Source of the DNA: Maribacter spongiicola
GTDB lineage: Bacteria > Bacteroidota > Bacteroidia > Flavobacteriales > Flavobacteriaceae
DNA: 64,000 nt
Direction of reading: 5' to 3'
NCBI RefSeq assembly: GCF_004364165.1
Contig: NZ_SOAY01000010.1
Coordinates: 585,098-649,097 of the forward strand
Below, piece by piece: positions 17,809 through 26,611 of this stretch. The stretch's first letter is position 1. Each line of letters starts with the position of its first letter. The position numbers and the translations under genes are program-made. The notes below the pieces were generated by a model that worked only from the letters and a program-made list of their open reading frames with translations, did no database searches and was not told where the DNA came from.

Positions 17809-20083
17809 ACTTTACTTTTTGTATGGTTAATATTGCATCGTTTAATACAAATGGCATGGGTATTTGATTTTCTTTTCGCTTTGGTATCGAGAATAACCCA
17901 TTTTCAAGTAGATCATTAGAAGCTTCATAAACTGTAAGTTCCAAATCTTGATCTTGCGGAATTTCTAGGGTAATATCCGTATAATTTTTATCGCTTATGT
18001 AATGGGTAATCAACCTGCCGCTATTTCTGTTTTTAAGAAAATGTTCAGACAACTCAATACCGTTTACATCAGCCTTTTGAATATCAACAGCATTGGTGAA
18101 AACCTCTAAACGGTTTATAGGTCGATTCGGAGTAATGCATAAACGAACTGTGCGAATGTTATTTACAATAGTATCTTGTTGCACCTCAATAGTTGGTTTT
18201 GGTACATTCTTCAACGGAGCTTCATTTGTAAACGTAAAATTAGAACCGTATTTGCTGCTAATGGTCTTTTTAGAAAGAAGCGTGTCCGCTACTTTTTTGG
18301 TGATGTATTGTGAAGTCCAGTCAGACGGTCGATGCTCGTAAGTTGCCCACTTTGCTTTATTCTCATCGGTATCTAAAAGATATAACAAACTAGTAGGTTT
18401 TGGTCTGTCGTTTGTAAAACCAGAATCCATATGTGCAGATGCCATAAAGCCGGCAAATAATAAGAAACTTAGAAATGCCAAAGCACCTTTTTTTCTGTAT
18501 TTGGTAATCAACGGTAGTAATAAAAAGAAGATTAATGTCGTCAATAGGGTAGTAGCTACCAACATTTTAAGACCTAAACCAACCGGAAACATTTTTACGA
18601 AAGGTGCGAATATGAATAAGGCGGGAATACCAAGAAATACAAGCAAAAATGCATTCGGATTCTTTTGGTTGATATGCACATAAAAGGCAACCAAAAAACT
18701 ATATACTGGTATAATAAAAAATGCAGCACCTTGTAAGTACACGGCTACTAACCCGCAAATAATAATCCAAATTATAAAAGGAGCGACCAATAAATTCGCT
18801 GTTTTAATCACTTTAAATTTATAGTAGGCATAAAAACAAGTACCTAATGAAAATAGGGTGAATGCAAATATATAGGCGTGACCATTATAGGTGAAACCGT
18901 GTAGTATATCACTATAACCTGGGTAAAGCCATTTTAAAAATTGCCAACTGAAGAACCCTACCACTCCGTTAATAACCAAGGTGAAGATTACGGGAATAAA
19001 TCCTTTTAAAATATCTTTTCCATTAAGCACTTTTTTTCTGAATCCTGAGATTAATAGGATGATGAAAAAGAGAATGGCAATACCCAGCATTGGCATAATC
19101 CAAGTAAACGGATAAGAAACCATTTTAAAGAAGGGTATGTTAAAATATACGTTGTCGTCAAGGCTTTTTAAGTTGGTGATATCCGCATTACTGAAATAGC
19201 TTAATAATGGCATTAAATAGCTGCCTTGGTGCGCCAATGTATTTCGGTCTAATCTTTCATAATTATCTATTTGCGTATGGTAATCGTAATGGTCATCTAT
19301 AAATGCGAAGTTGAAGCCTTCTACATCACCATCTTCTCTAAATACGGTTAGATCGGTATCATTAGGCAGCATTTTGTAAATACTATAGGCAAGTGAATTC
19401 GCTACAGGATACTCAGGATTTGCAGCTATAAATTCAGAAATTAATTTGCTGTTCCCTCTATTGGTCTCCATCAACATATAACTTGGTCCGCCGCTGCCAC
19501 GGGCTTCAAAGTTTAAGACTAAGCCAACATCTTTTAGCCACTCATGTTTATCAACAAATACATCGGCACCATTTAAACCTAACTCTTCAGCATCAGATAT
19601 AAGAATGATAATATCATTTTTAGGTGTGACATTGGTTTTCAAAAAAGCTCTTACGCCCTCTAGAATTGTAGCGACACCACTACCTGCATCACTAGCACCT
19701 AATGAAGAATGCGGATTACTATCATAATGACTTAATAATAATAACGCCTTGCCCGATTCGCTACCTTTAATACGTGCCAAGACATTTTCGGCTTTACTCA
19801 AATTACCCCAATCGCCAGCGGTGTAGCCTTCTTGTAAAGAAGTTTCTAAACCTAATTTTTGAAGTTCTTCGGTAATATAATTGCGAACGGTAGTGTGTGC
19901 AGGAAACCCAACGCCATGCGGTTCTTTCGATATTTCTTTTACATGTTGCAAGGCTCTATCTGTAGAAAACTCAGTTTCTGCGACCGTTTCGCCCTCATTA
20001 TATTGTGGTAGTAACACTCTAAAACTCCAATATGTGGCAAGAATAATAAGAAGTAAAGTTAATACGGTTGGTGTTTTTCTCAT
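17801..20083 (-). CDS. Membrane-anchored M28 family metallopeptidase
   Basis: 760 residues. An N-terminal helix (residues 5-24) anchors an extracytoplasmic M28 aminopeptidase-type domain with zinc ligands H119 (LLSHYDS), D132 (LGASDAGSG), E166/E167 (SDAEELG), E193 (NFEARG) and a His in DDHYDYHT. A second block of about eight hydrophobic helices follows (roughly residues 325-555), then a C-terminal exported beta-rich domain of about 200 residues. This layout resembles eukaryotic ER metallopeptidase 1/vacuolar M28 proteins. Likely releases amino acids from peptides in the periplasm. Operon with the SDR gene that overlaps its end. Confidence 0.85.
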   Translation of the reverse strand: MRKTPTVLTLLLIILATYWSFRVLLPQYNEGETVAETEFSTDRALQHVKEISKEPHGVGFPAHTTVRNYITEELQKLGLETSLQEGYTAGDWGNLSKAENVLARIKGSESGKALLLLSHYDSNPHSSLGASDAGSGVATILEGVRAFLKTNVTPKNDIIILISDAEELGLNGADVFVDKHEWLKDVGLVLNFEARGSGGPSYMLMETNRGNSKLISEFIAANPEYPVANSLAYSIYKMLPNDTDLTVFREDGDVEGFNFAFIDDHYDYHTQIDNYERLDRNTLAHQGSYLMPLLSYFSNADITNLKSLDDNVYFNIPFFKMVSYPFTWIMPMLGIAILFFIILLISGFRKKVLNGKDILKGFIPVIFTLVINGVVGFFSWQFLKWLYPGYSDILHGFTYNGHAYIFAFTLFSLGTCFYAYYKFKVIKTANLLVAPFIIWIIICGLVAVYLQGAAFFIIPVYSFLVAFYVHINQKNPNAFLLVFLGIPALFIFAPFVKMFPVGLGLKMLVATTLLTTLIFFLLLPLITKYRKKGALAFLSFLLFAGFMASAHMDSGFTNDRPKPTSLLYLLDTDENKAKWATYEHRPSDWTSQYITKKVADTLLSKKTISSKYGSNFTFTNEAPLKNVPKPTIEVQQDTIVNNIRTVRLCITPNRPINRLEVFTNAVDIQKADVNGIELSEHFLKNRNSGRLITHYISDKNYTDITLEIPQDQDLELTVYEASNDLLENGLFSIPKRKENQIPMPFVLNDAILTIQKVKFD

Positions 20084-20203
20084 GATTATGATATTCTTTT
20101 AAAAAGTCCTAAAATACTGAGTATAAATAGGTATACATCGAAAAATATTAGTAAAATTCGTTTTATTTGTTATCTTTAGTAATCAACCTCTAAATAAACT
20201 ATC

Positions 20204-20668
20204 ATGGGAATCAAAAGCTTTCAAGGTGTTCGAAAAGTATTTAAAAAGGAATTTGAAGCCCCAATACTGGTCGCTGATTATATGACCACTAAGTTAATCA
20301 CTTTTTCGCCAGATGATTCAATTTTAGCCGTAATGGAGAAATTTGCCAAACATCATATATCTGGTGGACCGGTTTTAGATAATAACGGATTTCTGGTCGG
20401 TATCATTTCTGAAGCCGATTGTATGAAGCAAATTTCTGAAAGTCGGTACTTCAATCAGCCTATATTAGATAAGAGTGTAGAGAATTTTATGACAAAGTCA
20501 GTAGAAACAATACCTCATGATATTTCAATTTTTGATGCAGCAGGTATTTTTGCACAACATAATAGAAGAAGACTTCCAGTAATGAAAAACGGAATATTGG
20601 TAGGGCAAATAAGTAGAAAAGATATCGTTGTGGCCGCACTTAAATTAAGTGGTCATAATTGGAAATAG
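20204..20668 (+). CDS. Protein with two CBS domains
   Basis: 154 residues: a tandem CBS pair (Bateman module), first about residues 22-80 (MTTKLITFSPDDSILAVMEKF, HHISGGPVLDNNGFLVGIIS), second about 95-150 (MTKSVETIPHDISIFDAAGIF, RRRLPVMKNGILVGQISRKD). CBS pairs bind adenosine nucleotides and act as energy or redox sensors. No effector domain is attached, so it would act on a partner in trans. A TATCTTTA promoter-like box lies 26 bp upstream and a 15-bp perfect hairpin terminator lies at 20716. Confidence 0.88.
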   Translation: MGIKSFQGVRKVFKKEFEAPILVADYMTTKLITFSPDDSILAVMEKFAKHHISGGPVLDNNGFLVGIISEADCMKQISESRYFNQPILDKSVENFMTKSVETIPHDISIFDAAGIFAQHNRRRLPVMKNGILVGQISRKDIVVAALKLSGHNWK

Positions 20669-20715
20669 ATTTTTATTAAGTACAAAGTAAGAAGTATTAA
20701 GTAAGAAGTTAACTC

Positions 20716-20750
20716 ATAAAATAAGTCTCCTTTTAGGAGACTTATTTTAT
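20716..20750. terminator. Intrinsic terminator
   Basis: 15-bp perfect stem (20716-20730 with 20736-20750) containing AAGTCTCC / GGAGACTT, loop TTTTA, AT-rich base. Downstream of the CBS gene; may also end the minus-strand operon after the heptamer array. Confidence 0.85.
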
Positions 20751-20760
20751 ATAATATTCA

Positions 20761-20837
20761 CAGCCAACAGCCAACAGCCAACAGCCAACAGCCAACAGCC
20801 AACAGCCAACAGCCAACAGCCAACAGCCAACAGCCAA
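20761..20837. repeat. Heptanucleotide tandem repeat, 11 copies of CAGCCAA
   Basis: Eleven uninterrupted identical 7-bp units (TTGGCTG on the minus strand). The array begins 10 bp after the terminator and touches the TAG stop codon (20838-20840) of the minus-strand gene, so it lies in that gene's 3' untranslated region. Just upstream, AAGTAAGAAGT occurs twice (20684-20708), another low-complexity element. Confidence 0.97.
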
Positions 20838-21188
20838 CTATTCTCTCTTTACAATCATATAGAAATCATTGTCTAGAGGTAAATACCCTAAATCATATAG
20901 AAAGTAATAGGTAGTCCCTTTTTTTGTGGTGTATAGATTGGTGATAAAGTCGAAATCGAAACCTTTGTCTATTAAACGCATACGGGTGGTTTTCGTTTTG
21001 CCGTCTTTTAATTTGTAGCTATCAAGAATACGGTAGTTTTTGCGAAGCTTATTATTGATATTTCGAATAAGATTTTTGCTGTCTGGATTGACTTTATTGT
21101 TATAGGTATTGCGACAGTAATCATTGCAGAACTTTTTGTCGACTCTGCCCATAACCTCTTTTCCGCATTCTAAACATTCCTTCTTCAT
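20838..21188 (-). CDS. Small zinc-ribbon protein of unknown function
   Basis: 116 residues. The N terminus has a four-cysteine zinc knuckle, C5-x2-C8 and C21-x3-C25 (CLECGKEVMGR, KKFCNDYCRNTYNN), of the kind found in MYM/YacG-like ribbons, followed by a basic, helical region and a beta-rich C-terminal part (TTYYFLYDLGYLPLDND). DNA or RNA binding is plausible from the basic charge but not shown. The ATG follows directly after the stop of the upstream gene at 21189, so the two form an operon. The 3' end abuts the heptamer array. Confidence 0.7.
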   Translation of the reverse strand: MKKECLECGKEVMGRVDKKFCNDYCRNTYNNKVNPDSKNLIRNINNKLRKNYRILDSYKLKDGKTKTTRMRLIDKGFDFDFITNLYTTKKGTTYYFLYDLGYLPLDNDFYMIVKRE

Positions 21189-21680
21189 CTATTGCCTGTG
21201 GTAATTAAAGGTGACTTCGTTCGATGTTCCGTCTTCTTCACCAACCTCAACATACATGTTTATTTCTTTGTCAGAGATACGCTCAATAGTTAAGTCATCA
21301 AAGTAAAATTTGTTCTCTTCTATTTTAACTAATCTAAATTCTATATTTTCATCTCGTTCTTCCCAACCACTTAAATTAGCATCGAAATGTTTGAGTTGTA
21401 GCATTAGCGTGCCATCGATTTCAATCAAATGTCCGAATTCATAAAAACTTACTTCACCTTTATCGAGTAATCGAAAAGAGAACATCATTGAACCATCTGC
21501 AGGCGGACTCCATATTTCCTCCGCAATTCCGCCAAAGGCTTCTCCTTTCCAATGTCCTGCAAGCCATTCTATATTGTTTAATGTTGCGGCGGGACTCATC
21601 ATTCCTTCTTCAAAAGAAACGGTATTTTGTGCCTGTAGTAAACACGTTGAGGAAAGTAAGAAAAGCAGTAAAAATTTCAT
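21189..21680 (-). CDS. Exported DUF6265-like protein
   Basis: 163 residues with a signal peptide (MKFLLLFLLSSTCLLQAQ). The mature part has the pattern IEWLAGHWKGEAFGG...AEEIWSPPADGSMMFSFR, which I associate with the DUF6265 family, small beta-barrel proteins of unknown role. Probably periplasmic. First gene of a two-gene operon with the zinc-ribbon protein; the two share no evident functional theme. Confidence 0.7.
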   Translation of the reverse strand: MKFLLLFLLSSTCLLQAQNTVSFEEGMMSPAATLNNIEWLAGHWKGEAFGGIAEEIWSPPADGSMMFSFRLLDKGEVSFYEFGHLIEIDGTLMLQLKHFDANLSGWEERDENIEFRLVKIEENKFYFDDLTIERISDKEINMYVEVGEEDGTSNEVTFNYHRQ

Positions 21681-21731
21681 GTTCTAGTATTTTTAACAAG
21701 ATACAAATTAAACGTTTACAAACGGCTTTGC

Positions 21732-22112
21732 TTACTTTTCATAAAACTCTATTGGTAAGTCATCTGGATCGGCAATGAAAGTAAAGCGCTTGTTTGTAAA
21801 TTCATCGATACGAATAGGTTCTGCAATTACATCGTGTTTTTTACAATGGGCAATTATCTTTTCTAAATCGTCTACTTCAAATGCAATATGTCTCAATCCG
21901 CAAGACTCTGGTCTGGACGGTCTTTTAGGCGGATAAGGGAAAGAGAACAATTCAATTATATAGTCACCTTTTAATGCCAAATCTAATTTGTAAGATTGTC
22001 GCTCTTCTCGATAAACCTCTCGAATAATCTCTAAGTTTAAAACCTCAGTATAAAATTGTTTAGAAACCTCATAATTAGAGCAGATTATGGCGGTGTGGTG
22101 TACTTTGTTCAT
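21732..22112 (-). CDS. VOC/glyoxalase-like metalloprotein (YaeR type)
   Basis: 126 residues, one vicinal-oxygen-chelate module pair. Candidate metal ligands are H5 (HHTAII), E in YIIELFSFP, H in LRHIAFEVDD and E in LPIEFYE, as in the YaeR/SMU1112c group of glyoxalase-I-like proteins. Substrate unknown. It precedes the DUF6265 gene by about 50 bp on the same strand. Confidence 0.82.
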   Translation of the reverse strand: MNKVHHTAIICSNYEVSKQFYTEVLNLEIIREVYREERQSYKLDLALKGDYIIELFSFPYPPKRPSRPESCGLRHIAFEVDDLEKIIAHCKKHDVIAEPIRIDEFTNKRFTFIADPDDLPIEFYEK

Positions 22113-22167
22113 GAAGTGTTTATTTTATTTTTTTCAAATAGCCTTGTTGTTTACCTTCTATCGAAAA

Positions 22168-23154
22168 TTATAATTCATTAACAATATAATTATTTAAGAA
22201 TTGCGGCAAAACTACTTCCTCAATTTTAGCAATAGCTTCACTAACCGGAGTTTCAGATTTTCTAAGGTTTATTGCCATATGATTGACACCAACGTTTTCA
22301 TAGGACTTTAAATATTCGGTAAGATGGTTGATACCTACTGTACCACCAAAACGTTGTGGTTCAAAAGTAGCATTGTCGTTTTTAGACAGGTTTAAATGTA
22401 TAGCCGAAATATAAGGTTTGGCTGCTTGGTCTTCATCATACAAGGCGTTACACCAGTATTTTCTATTTTCTAAAGTTTCGGCAACAGGTCTTGGGTAATT
22501 AAACCAAGCTTGCGCGTTTTTGGCAATCCAATTAATACTTTGTCCGGAATGACCAGCTATTACAAGCGGAATGTCTTTTTTTGGTTTAGGATAGACTTCA
22601 ATGCCACTGGTTAAAAAATCGTATTTAGATTTTAGATCACTATTTGTTTTCCAAGCTTCTTTAATAATATCAAGATTTTTTCTAAAGATTTCTGGTCTTT
22701 TTTTATAATCGATATTATACATTGGGAACTCTATAGGCCTGTCTCCCAAACCTAAGCCTAGCAATAGTCTGCTGTCACTTAAATTTTCTATGGTAGCAGC
22801 AGCTTTCGCTAATTTTATAGGTTGTTGTAATGGCAATACTATGGCAGCTGTACCCAACAAAATGTTTTTAGTAGCGGCAGCTAAATAACCCAAATATGGA
22901 AGCGTATCGAACAATTGCGCACCATCACCAAAGTTAGGGTCGTACACAGGAACATCTCGCATCCATAACGCGGCGAATCCTCCTTCGTCAATTTGTTGTG
23001 CTAAGGCTAAATGATTGGAGATATCTGGAACTCCAAAAGGTCTGTTGTCTTCCAAACGTTTACGATTTCCATCGGTTGACCAATCATTATCTAAAGGAAA
23101 CTCTATACCAAGTGTCATTTTACCTGGTTTGTATAGTTTATCAAATGGATTCAT
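22168..23154 (-). CDS. LLM-class flavin oxidoreductase
   Basis: 328 residues of the bacterial-luciferase-like (TIM-barrel) fold: MTLGIEFPLDNDW at the start, FAALWMRDVPVYDP, ILLGTAAIVLPLQQPIKLAKAAATIENLS, LLLGLGLGDRPIEF and PLVIAGHSGQSINWIA. The family uses reduced flavin or F420 to oxidise small molecules; the substrate here cannot be told. It lies downstream of and co-oriented with the AraJ/YdhP-type MFS gene, separated by a hairpin at 23171-23206, so the two may form a unit under the Crp-family regulator. Confidence 0.85.
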   Translation of the reverse strand: MNPFDKLYKPGKMTLGIEFPLDNDWSTDGNRKRLEDNRPFGVPDISNHLALAQQIDEGGFAALWMRDVPVYDPNFGDGAQLFDTLPYLGYLAAATKNILLGTAAIVLPLQQPIKLAKAAATIENLSDSRLLLGLGLGDRPIEFPMYNIDYKKRPEIFRKNLDIIKEAWKTNSDLKSKYDFLTSGIEVYPKPKKDIPLVIAGHSGQSINWIAKNAQAWFNYPRPVAETLENRKYWCNALYDEDQAAKPYISAIHLNLSKNDNATFEPQRFGGTVGINHLTEYLKSYENVGVNHMAINLRKSETPVSEAIAKIEEVVLPQFLNNYIVNEL

Positions 23155-23170
23155 AGTGTGTTTTTTATTA

Positions 23171-23206
23171 AATTCATCAGGTATCCGTTAAGACACCTGA
23201 TGAATT
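23171..23206. promoter_or_regulatory. Hairpin between MFS and LLM genes
   Basis: 12-bp perfect inverted repeat AATTCATCAGGT / ACCTGATGAATT with a 12-nt loop, 17 bp before the LLM start codon. It lacks a clear U tract in the minus (coding) direction, so partial terminator or mRNA-processing hairpin is as likely as a true terminator. Confidence 0.5.
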
Positions 23207-23246
23207 ATTTAGCATTAAGAAAAGTCTTTGATTATGTATCTACCTA

Positions 23247-24455
23247 TTATATTTTTTCCTTTCTGAATAAAACCAAAGTCAACAAGAACCCTAAGACTAC
23301 TAGAATACCACCTACCCAAGGTGTGGCTTCTATTCCCAAATCAGATTCTACAACCATTCCGCCTATGTAAGCCCCAATTGCAATACCGACGTTAAAAGCT
23401 GCGATGTTTAATGCAGATGCTACGTCTTCTGTTCCTGGCAAGTATTTTTCAGCCATTTTTACTACGTATAATTGCAATGCGGGCACGTTTGAAAATGCTA
23501 GTATTCCCATAAAAAACAAGGTTATGATGGCAAAAATCTGACTAGAAGCGGTGAAGTATAACACAAACAACACTATGGCTTGTAAAGCAAACATTACCAA
23601 TAAGGCTTTTCCTGGTTTATTGTTAGAGACTTTACCACCTATGATATTTCCAATCGCGATGGCAATACCATAAATTAAAAGGAATACACTGGTCATATCC
23701 GAAGAGAAACCAGTTACTTCTTCCAACAAAGGAGTTAAGTAGGTAAAAGTGACAAACGTACCACCATAACCAAATGCAGTAATGGCTAACACCAATAAAA
23801 TAGAAGGATTCTTAATCACTTTTAATTGGTCTATGAGACGTAATGGAGCTGATTGTTTGATGTTTTTAGGCACCAAAGCTAAACTAGCTATTGCACCTAC
23901 TAATCCTAAAAGGGCAACACCAATAAAGGTTGCTCTCCATCCAAAATTTTGACCAATATAAGTTCCTAAAGGGACACCAGTTACAATAGCTACAGTAAGA
24001 CCTGCAAACATTATGGAAATGGCAGTTGCTCTTTTATCTTTTGGAACTAAACTAGCTGCAATGGTAGACCCGATAGAGAAAAATACCCCATGTGCAAAAC
24101 CTGTTACGACTCTAGATAATAGCAACAACTCAAAACTTGGTGAAATAGCTGCTAAACCGTTACCAATTATAAATAGTAACATAATGCCCATTAATAACTG
24201 TTTTCTAGGAATTTTACCTGTTAAGGCAGTTAAAATGGGTGCGCCAATAGCAACACCAATGGCGTACAGACTTACTAATAGTCCTGCTGATGTTAATGAT
24301 GTGCCTAAATCATTTGCAACGGTAGATAGTAGACCTACAATTACAAATTCCGTTGTTCCTATAGCAAATGCACTTATGGTCAATGCCCATAATGCTGCTG
24401 GTAGACTCTTCCTTTTAGCTACCGTTTGGGAGCCCTGTATTGTTGTAGTTTTCAT
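23247..24455 (-). CDS. MFS transporter of the AraJ/YdhP (DHA1) type
   Basis: 402 residues, twelve hydrophobic segments. ALWALTISAFAIGTTEFVIVGLL is the N-terminal signature of the drug/sugar efflux DHA1 subgroup of E. coli YdhP and AraJ; TGKIPRKQLLMG is the loop 2-3 motif and SRVVTGFAHGVFFSIGSTIAASLVPKDKR the helix-4/5 region. Probable proton-driven exporter; substrate unknown. Encoded directly downstream of a Crp-family regulator on the same strand, with two palindromes between them. Confidence 0.87.
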   Translation of the reverse strand: MKTTTIQGSQTVAKRKSLPAALWALTISAFAIGTTEFVIVGLLSTVANDLGTSLTSAGLLVSLYAIGVAIGAPILTALTGKIPRKQLLMGIMLLFIIGNGLAAISPSFELLLLSRVVTGFAHGVFFSIGSTIAASLVPKDKRATAISIMFAGLTVAIVTGVPLGTYIGQNFGWRATFIGVALLGLVGAIASLALVPKNIKQSAPLRLIDQLKVIKNPSILLVLAITAFGYGGTFVTFTYLTPLLEEVTGFSSDMTSVFLLIYGIAIAIGNIIGGKVSNNKPGKALLVMFALQAIVLFVLYFTASSQIFAIITLFFMGILAFSNVPALQLYVVKMAEKYLPGTEDVASALNIAAFNVGIAIGAYIGGMVVESDLGIEATPWVGGILVVLGFLLTLVLFRKEKI

Positions 24456-24516
24456 AGTACATTGTATTTAATTGTTCGATACAAAATTCTATGAAAACCA
24501 AGAAGTGTGCGAGGAC

Positions 24517-24543
24517 ATACATCACGGATTTTTTGTGATGTAT
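24517..24543. promoter_or_regulatory. Palindrome upstream of the YdhP-like MFS gene
   Basis: 9-bp perfect inverted repeat ATACATCAC / GTGATGTAT with a 9-bp centre, 62 bp before the MFS start. Candidate operator, or the stem of a terminator (T run in the centre). Confidence 0.5.
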
Positions 24544-24553
24544 ATCAATCTTG

Positions 24554-24575
24554 AAAAGTGATTTAAGTCACTTTT
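24554..24575. promoter_or_regulatory. Crp-like palindrome at the 3' end of the regulator gene
   Basis: AAAAGTGA-TTTAAG-TCACTTTT: GTGA-N6-TCAC agrees with the core of the E. coli Crp site (TGTGA-N6-TCACA). It overlaps the regulator's stop codon and precedes the MFS gene by about 100 bp. It could equally be a short terminator hairpin for the regulator. Confidence 0.5.
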
Positions 24576-25146
24576 AGCTGTTAAAACGACTTAAAGTCTC
24601 TCTGGATACGCCTAAATAGGAGGCGATTAATTTTTTAGGAACGCGTTGTATTAATTTCGGAAGCTTATTTATTAAATAATCATACCTATTTTCTGCGGTC
24701 ATCGTAAGTAATGACAAGATTCTTTGTTGCAGATTGATGTAACCGTAGTTGGATTTAATTCTGAAGAAGTTGGCAACGGCAGGGACTTCAAAGCAAATTT
24801 TTTCCCTGTTCTCTAGAGATAAACAGAAAAATTCGGAATCTTCAAGACAATCCACAAAAATAGTCCCTGGTTCTTGATGTTGAAAAGCATAATGGTCGCT
24901 CACCCAATAGTCTTCCATTGCAAATTGAAGAATATGTTCTTTGCCCTTTTCGTCTATGGAATACGCTTTTACCAAGCCTTTAATAATCCAATATTCAAAG
25001 TCTACAGGTTGCCCAACTTGTATTAAAAACTGGTGTTTTTTAAGCCTTTTAACTTCAAAGTGCGATTGTACAAAGTTCCACTCCTCATCAGTTAAAGGAA
25101 CGATTTCTTCAAAATGTTGTTTTAATAATTGAAACTTGTCTTCCAT
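24574..25146 (-). CDS. Crp/Fnr-family transcriptional regulator
   Basis: 190 residues: an N-terminal cyclic-nucleotide-binding fold (about 20-125; QFLIQVGQPVDFEYWIIKGLVKAYSIDEKG) and a C-terminal winged helix with the recognition segment VPKKLIASYLGVSRETLSRF. The chain stops four residues after that helix (FNS), a few residues shorter than usual, and lacks the FNR iron-sulfur cysteines. The phosphate-binding cassette arginine of true Crp is not evident, so the ligand may not be cAMP. Likely controls the adjacent MFS exporter gene. Confidence 0.87.
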   Translation of the reverse strand: MEDKFQLLKQHFEEIVPLTDEEWNFVQSHFEVKRLKKHQFLIQVGQPVDFEYWIIKGLVKAYSIDEKGKEHILQFAMEDYWVSDHYAFQHQEPGTIFVDCLEDSEFFCLSLENREKICFEVPAVANFFRIKSNYGYINLQQRILSLLTMTAENRYDYLINKLPKLIQRVPKKLIASYLGVSRETLSRFNS

Positions 25147-25298
25147 ATGGTAAAAATAAGCTCCTAAGCTATAAAAGTGATAGTAAATTTATAAAGTGTT
25201 CTTATATAGTATTATTAAGAAAAATGCTGGAAGATATTGTTAATGATTTTATATTGTTTAATTGAATACAAAAAAGGACATCAATTGTATTTAAATAA

Positions 25299-25338
25299 AA
25301 CAAGGGATGATTTACAAACCGATAAATCATCCCTTGTT
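25299..25338 (-). terminator. Intrinsic terminator of the beta-barrel gene
   Basis: 16-bp perfect stem around AACAAGGGATGATTTA with an 8-nt loop, then a U-rich tail on the minus strand (TTTTATTTAAAT). Seventeen bp beyond the stop codon. Confidence 0.88.
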
Positions 25339-25354
25339 GATATAATAATTGTTT

Positions 25355-25864
25355 TTATAATTTATAAGTGATACCGATTCTACCTCCACTTACAACGTTT
25401 CCTCCGCCAACTTGAAGGTTTATTGCAAAGTTATCATCGAAGAAATAGCGACCACCAACTTGTAGACCAATACCGAAATTATCAACGTCAACATCAGTAA
25501 CCGTACTTCCATTGATTTTAGTAGACCAGCTGTAGTAAGTTAAATTTGCTCCTGCATATAAATCCCACTGACTTGGAATCTCAAAAACCTCATTAAAATG
25601 GTAATTACCATTACCTGTAATACCAAATATTGAACTTTTGTAATCGCTACCAAAACCGCTACCGTATTTGTATGTTTGATAAGATAATTCTCCTCCAACA
25701 GAGATATTTGGTGCTACGCCATATTCTAATCCTGCGTAAATGGGAGTTCCCCATCCTGAAAAGCCAAATCCTGCATTTGCTTGCAATGCTCCTTCTTCTA
25801 ATGGTGATTGTGCGTACGTAAAGCCGATAGTAAATATGGCCAGTAATAAAGTGATTTTTTTCAT
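25355..25864 (-). CDS. Outer-membrane beta-barrel protein
   Basis: 169 residues from the ATG at 25864; a TTG seven codons upstream would spoil the signal peptide, so the ATG is preferred. Signal MKKITLLLAIFTIGFTYAQ, then alternating glycine/aromatic-rich strands (AGLEYGVAPNISVGGELSYQTYKYG, FGIGLQVGGRYFFDDNFAINLQVGGG) ending in an aromatic-containing strand (RIGITYKL), typical of an eight-stranded OmpW/OmpX-sized barrel. Monocistronic, with its own terminator. Confidence 0.82.
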   Translation of the reverse strand: MKKITLLLAIFTIGFTYAQSPLEEGALQANAGFGFSGWGTPIYAGLEYGVAPNISVGGELSYQTYKYGSGFGSDYKSSIFGITGNGNYHFNEVFEIPSQWDLYAGANLTYYSWSTKINGSTVTDVDVDNFGIGLQVGGRYFFDDNFAINLQVGGGNVVSGGRIGITYKL

Positions 25865-26059
25865 GGTTAATGTTTTGATTAACAATTAGTTAATTAATGT
25901 TGTTTTGATATTTAAGTTTAAATTATCTGCGAAAGATAATTAAATATAATAAGTGTTAATACGAATTATTAAACAAAAGAAGTAAGAAAAAAGTAAGTTG
26001 TGTTTACCGTATTGATGTGCATCTTTTAAATTAAGGTATATCATACGTGAGGTCTATTA

Positions 26060-26611
26060 TTAAGAGTTAGTTATTTTCTTTTTCCAAAGTTGAAAGACAC
26101 CAATTAATAAGCCAATTATACCTCCAAGGTAGCTGGAATTATGAATGGTTTCAGCTCTTAAAAATGCATAAGGGTTTGTCATTGCTTGAAGTGAATCATC
26201 TATAATTTCTCCATAACTAGGAAAACTAAAGACTTCATAATTTCTTTTTGGTTGCCATTGAATATAAGCTATAAAATATGTTATTATGCTAAATGTAAAA
26301 GCAGTGATGCAAACTGTTCCTAATGCTTTAAATCTATCTTTAGTTGTGAGAGAATCATTCCATATCCAAAGTGTACCTAGGGTAATTCCATTGATTAGAC
26401 CCATCCACCAAGTAGAGGACCAACCTATAATGCTGACACCTAATCTTGCTGGCTGTGTAAAGTATTCAGGTAGTTGATGCTGAACAAACAGAAATAGCCT
26501 GAAATATTCAGAAGATATGCTATATGTAATTTGATTATGTATAACGCCGTAAAAGCCGGATAGAAGAATAGATAAGACTATAAATAGAAATAAATTTATA
26601 AGTTTTCTCAT
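26060..26611 (-). CDS. Membrane protein of unknown function
   Basis: 183 residues with about four hydrophobic helices (residues 5-22, 58-85, 96-116 and 160-175) and a WSSTWWMGLINGITLGTLWIW stretch between. No family recognised. The ATG overlaps the last four bases of the upstream lipoprotein gene, so both are expressed together. Last gene of the minus-strand run that begins with the BNR protein at 31354. Confidence 0.65.
   Translation of the reverse strand: MRKLINLFLFIVLSILLSGFYGVIHNQITYSISSEYFRLFLFVQHQLPEYFTQPARLGVSIIGWSSTWWMGLINGITLGTLWIWNDSLTTKDRFKALGTVCITAFTFSIITYFIAYIQWQPKRNYEVFSFPSYGEIIDDSLQAMTNPYAFLRAETIHNSSYLGGIIGLLIGVFQLWKKKITNS

Noticed and set aside
20761-20837. Possible CRISPR array
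   Set aside because: Units are 7 bp and contiguous with no spacers; it is a simple tandem repeat.
24013-24471. 152-codon frame antisense to the YdhP-like MFS gene
   Set aside because: Mirror of transmembrane codons; the MFS gene is well supported.
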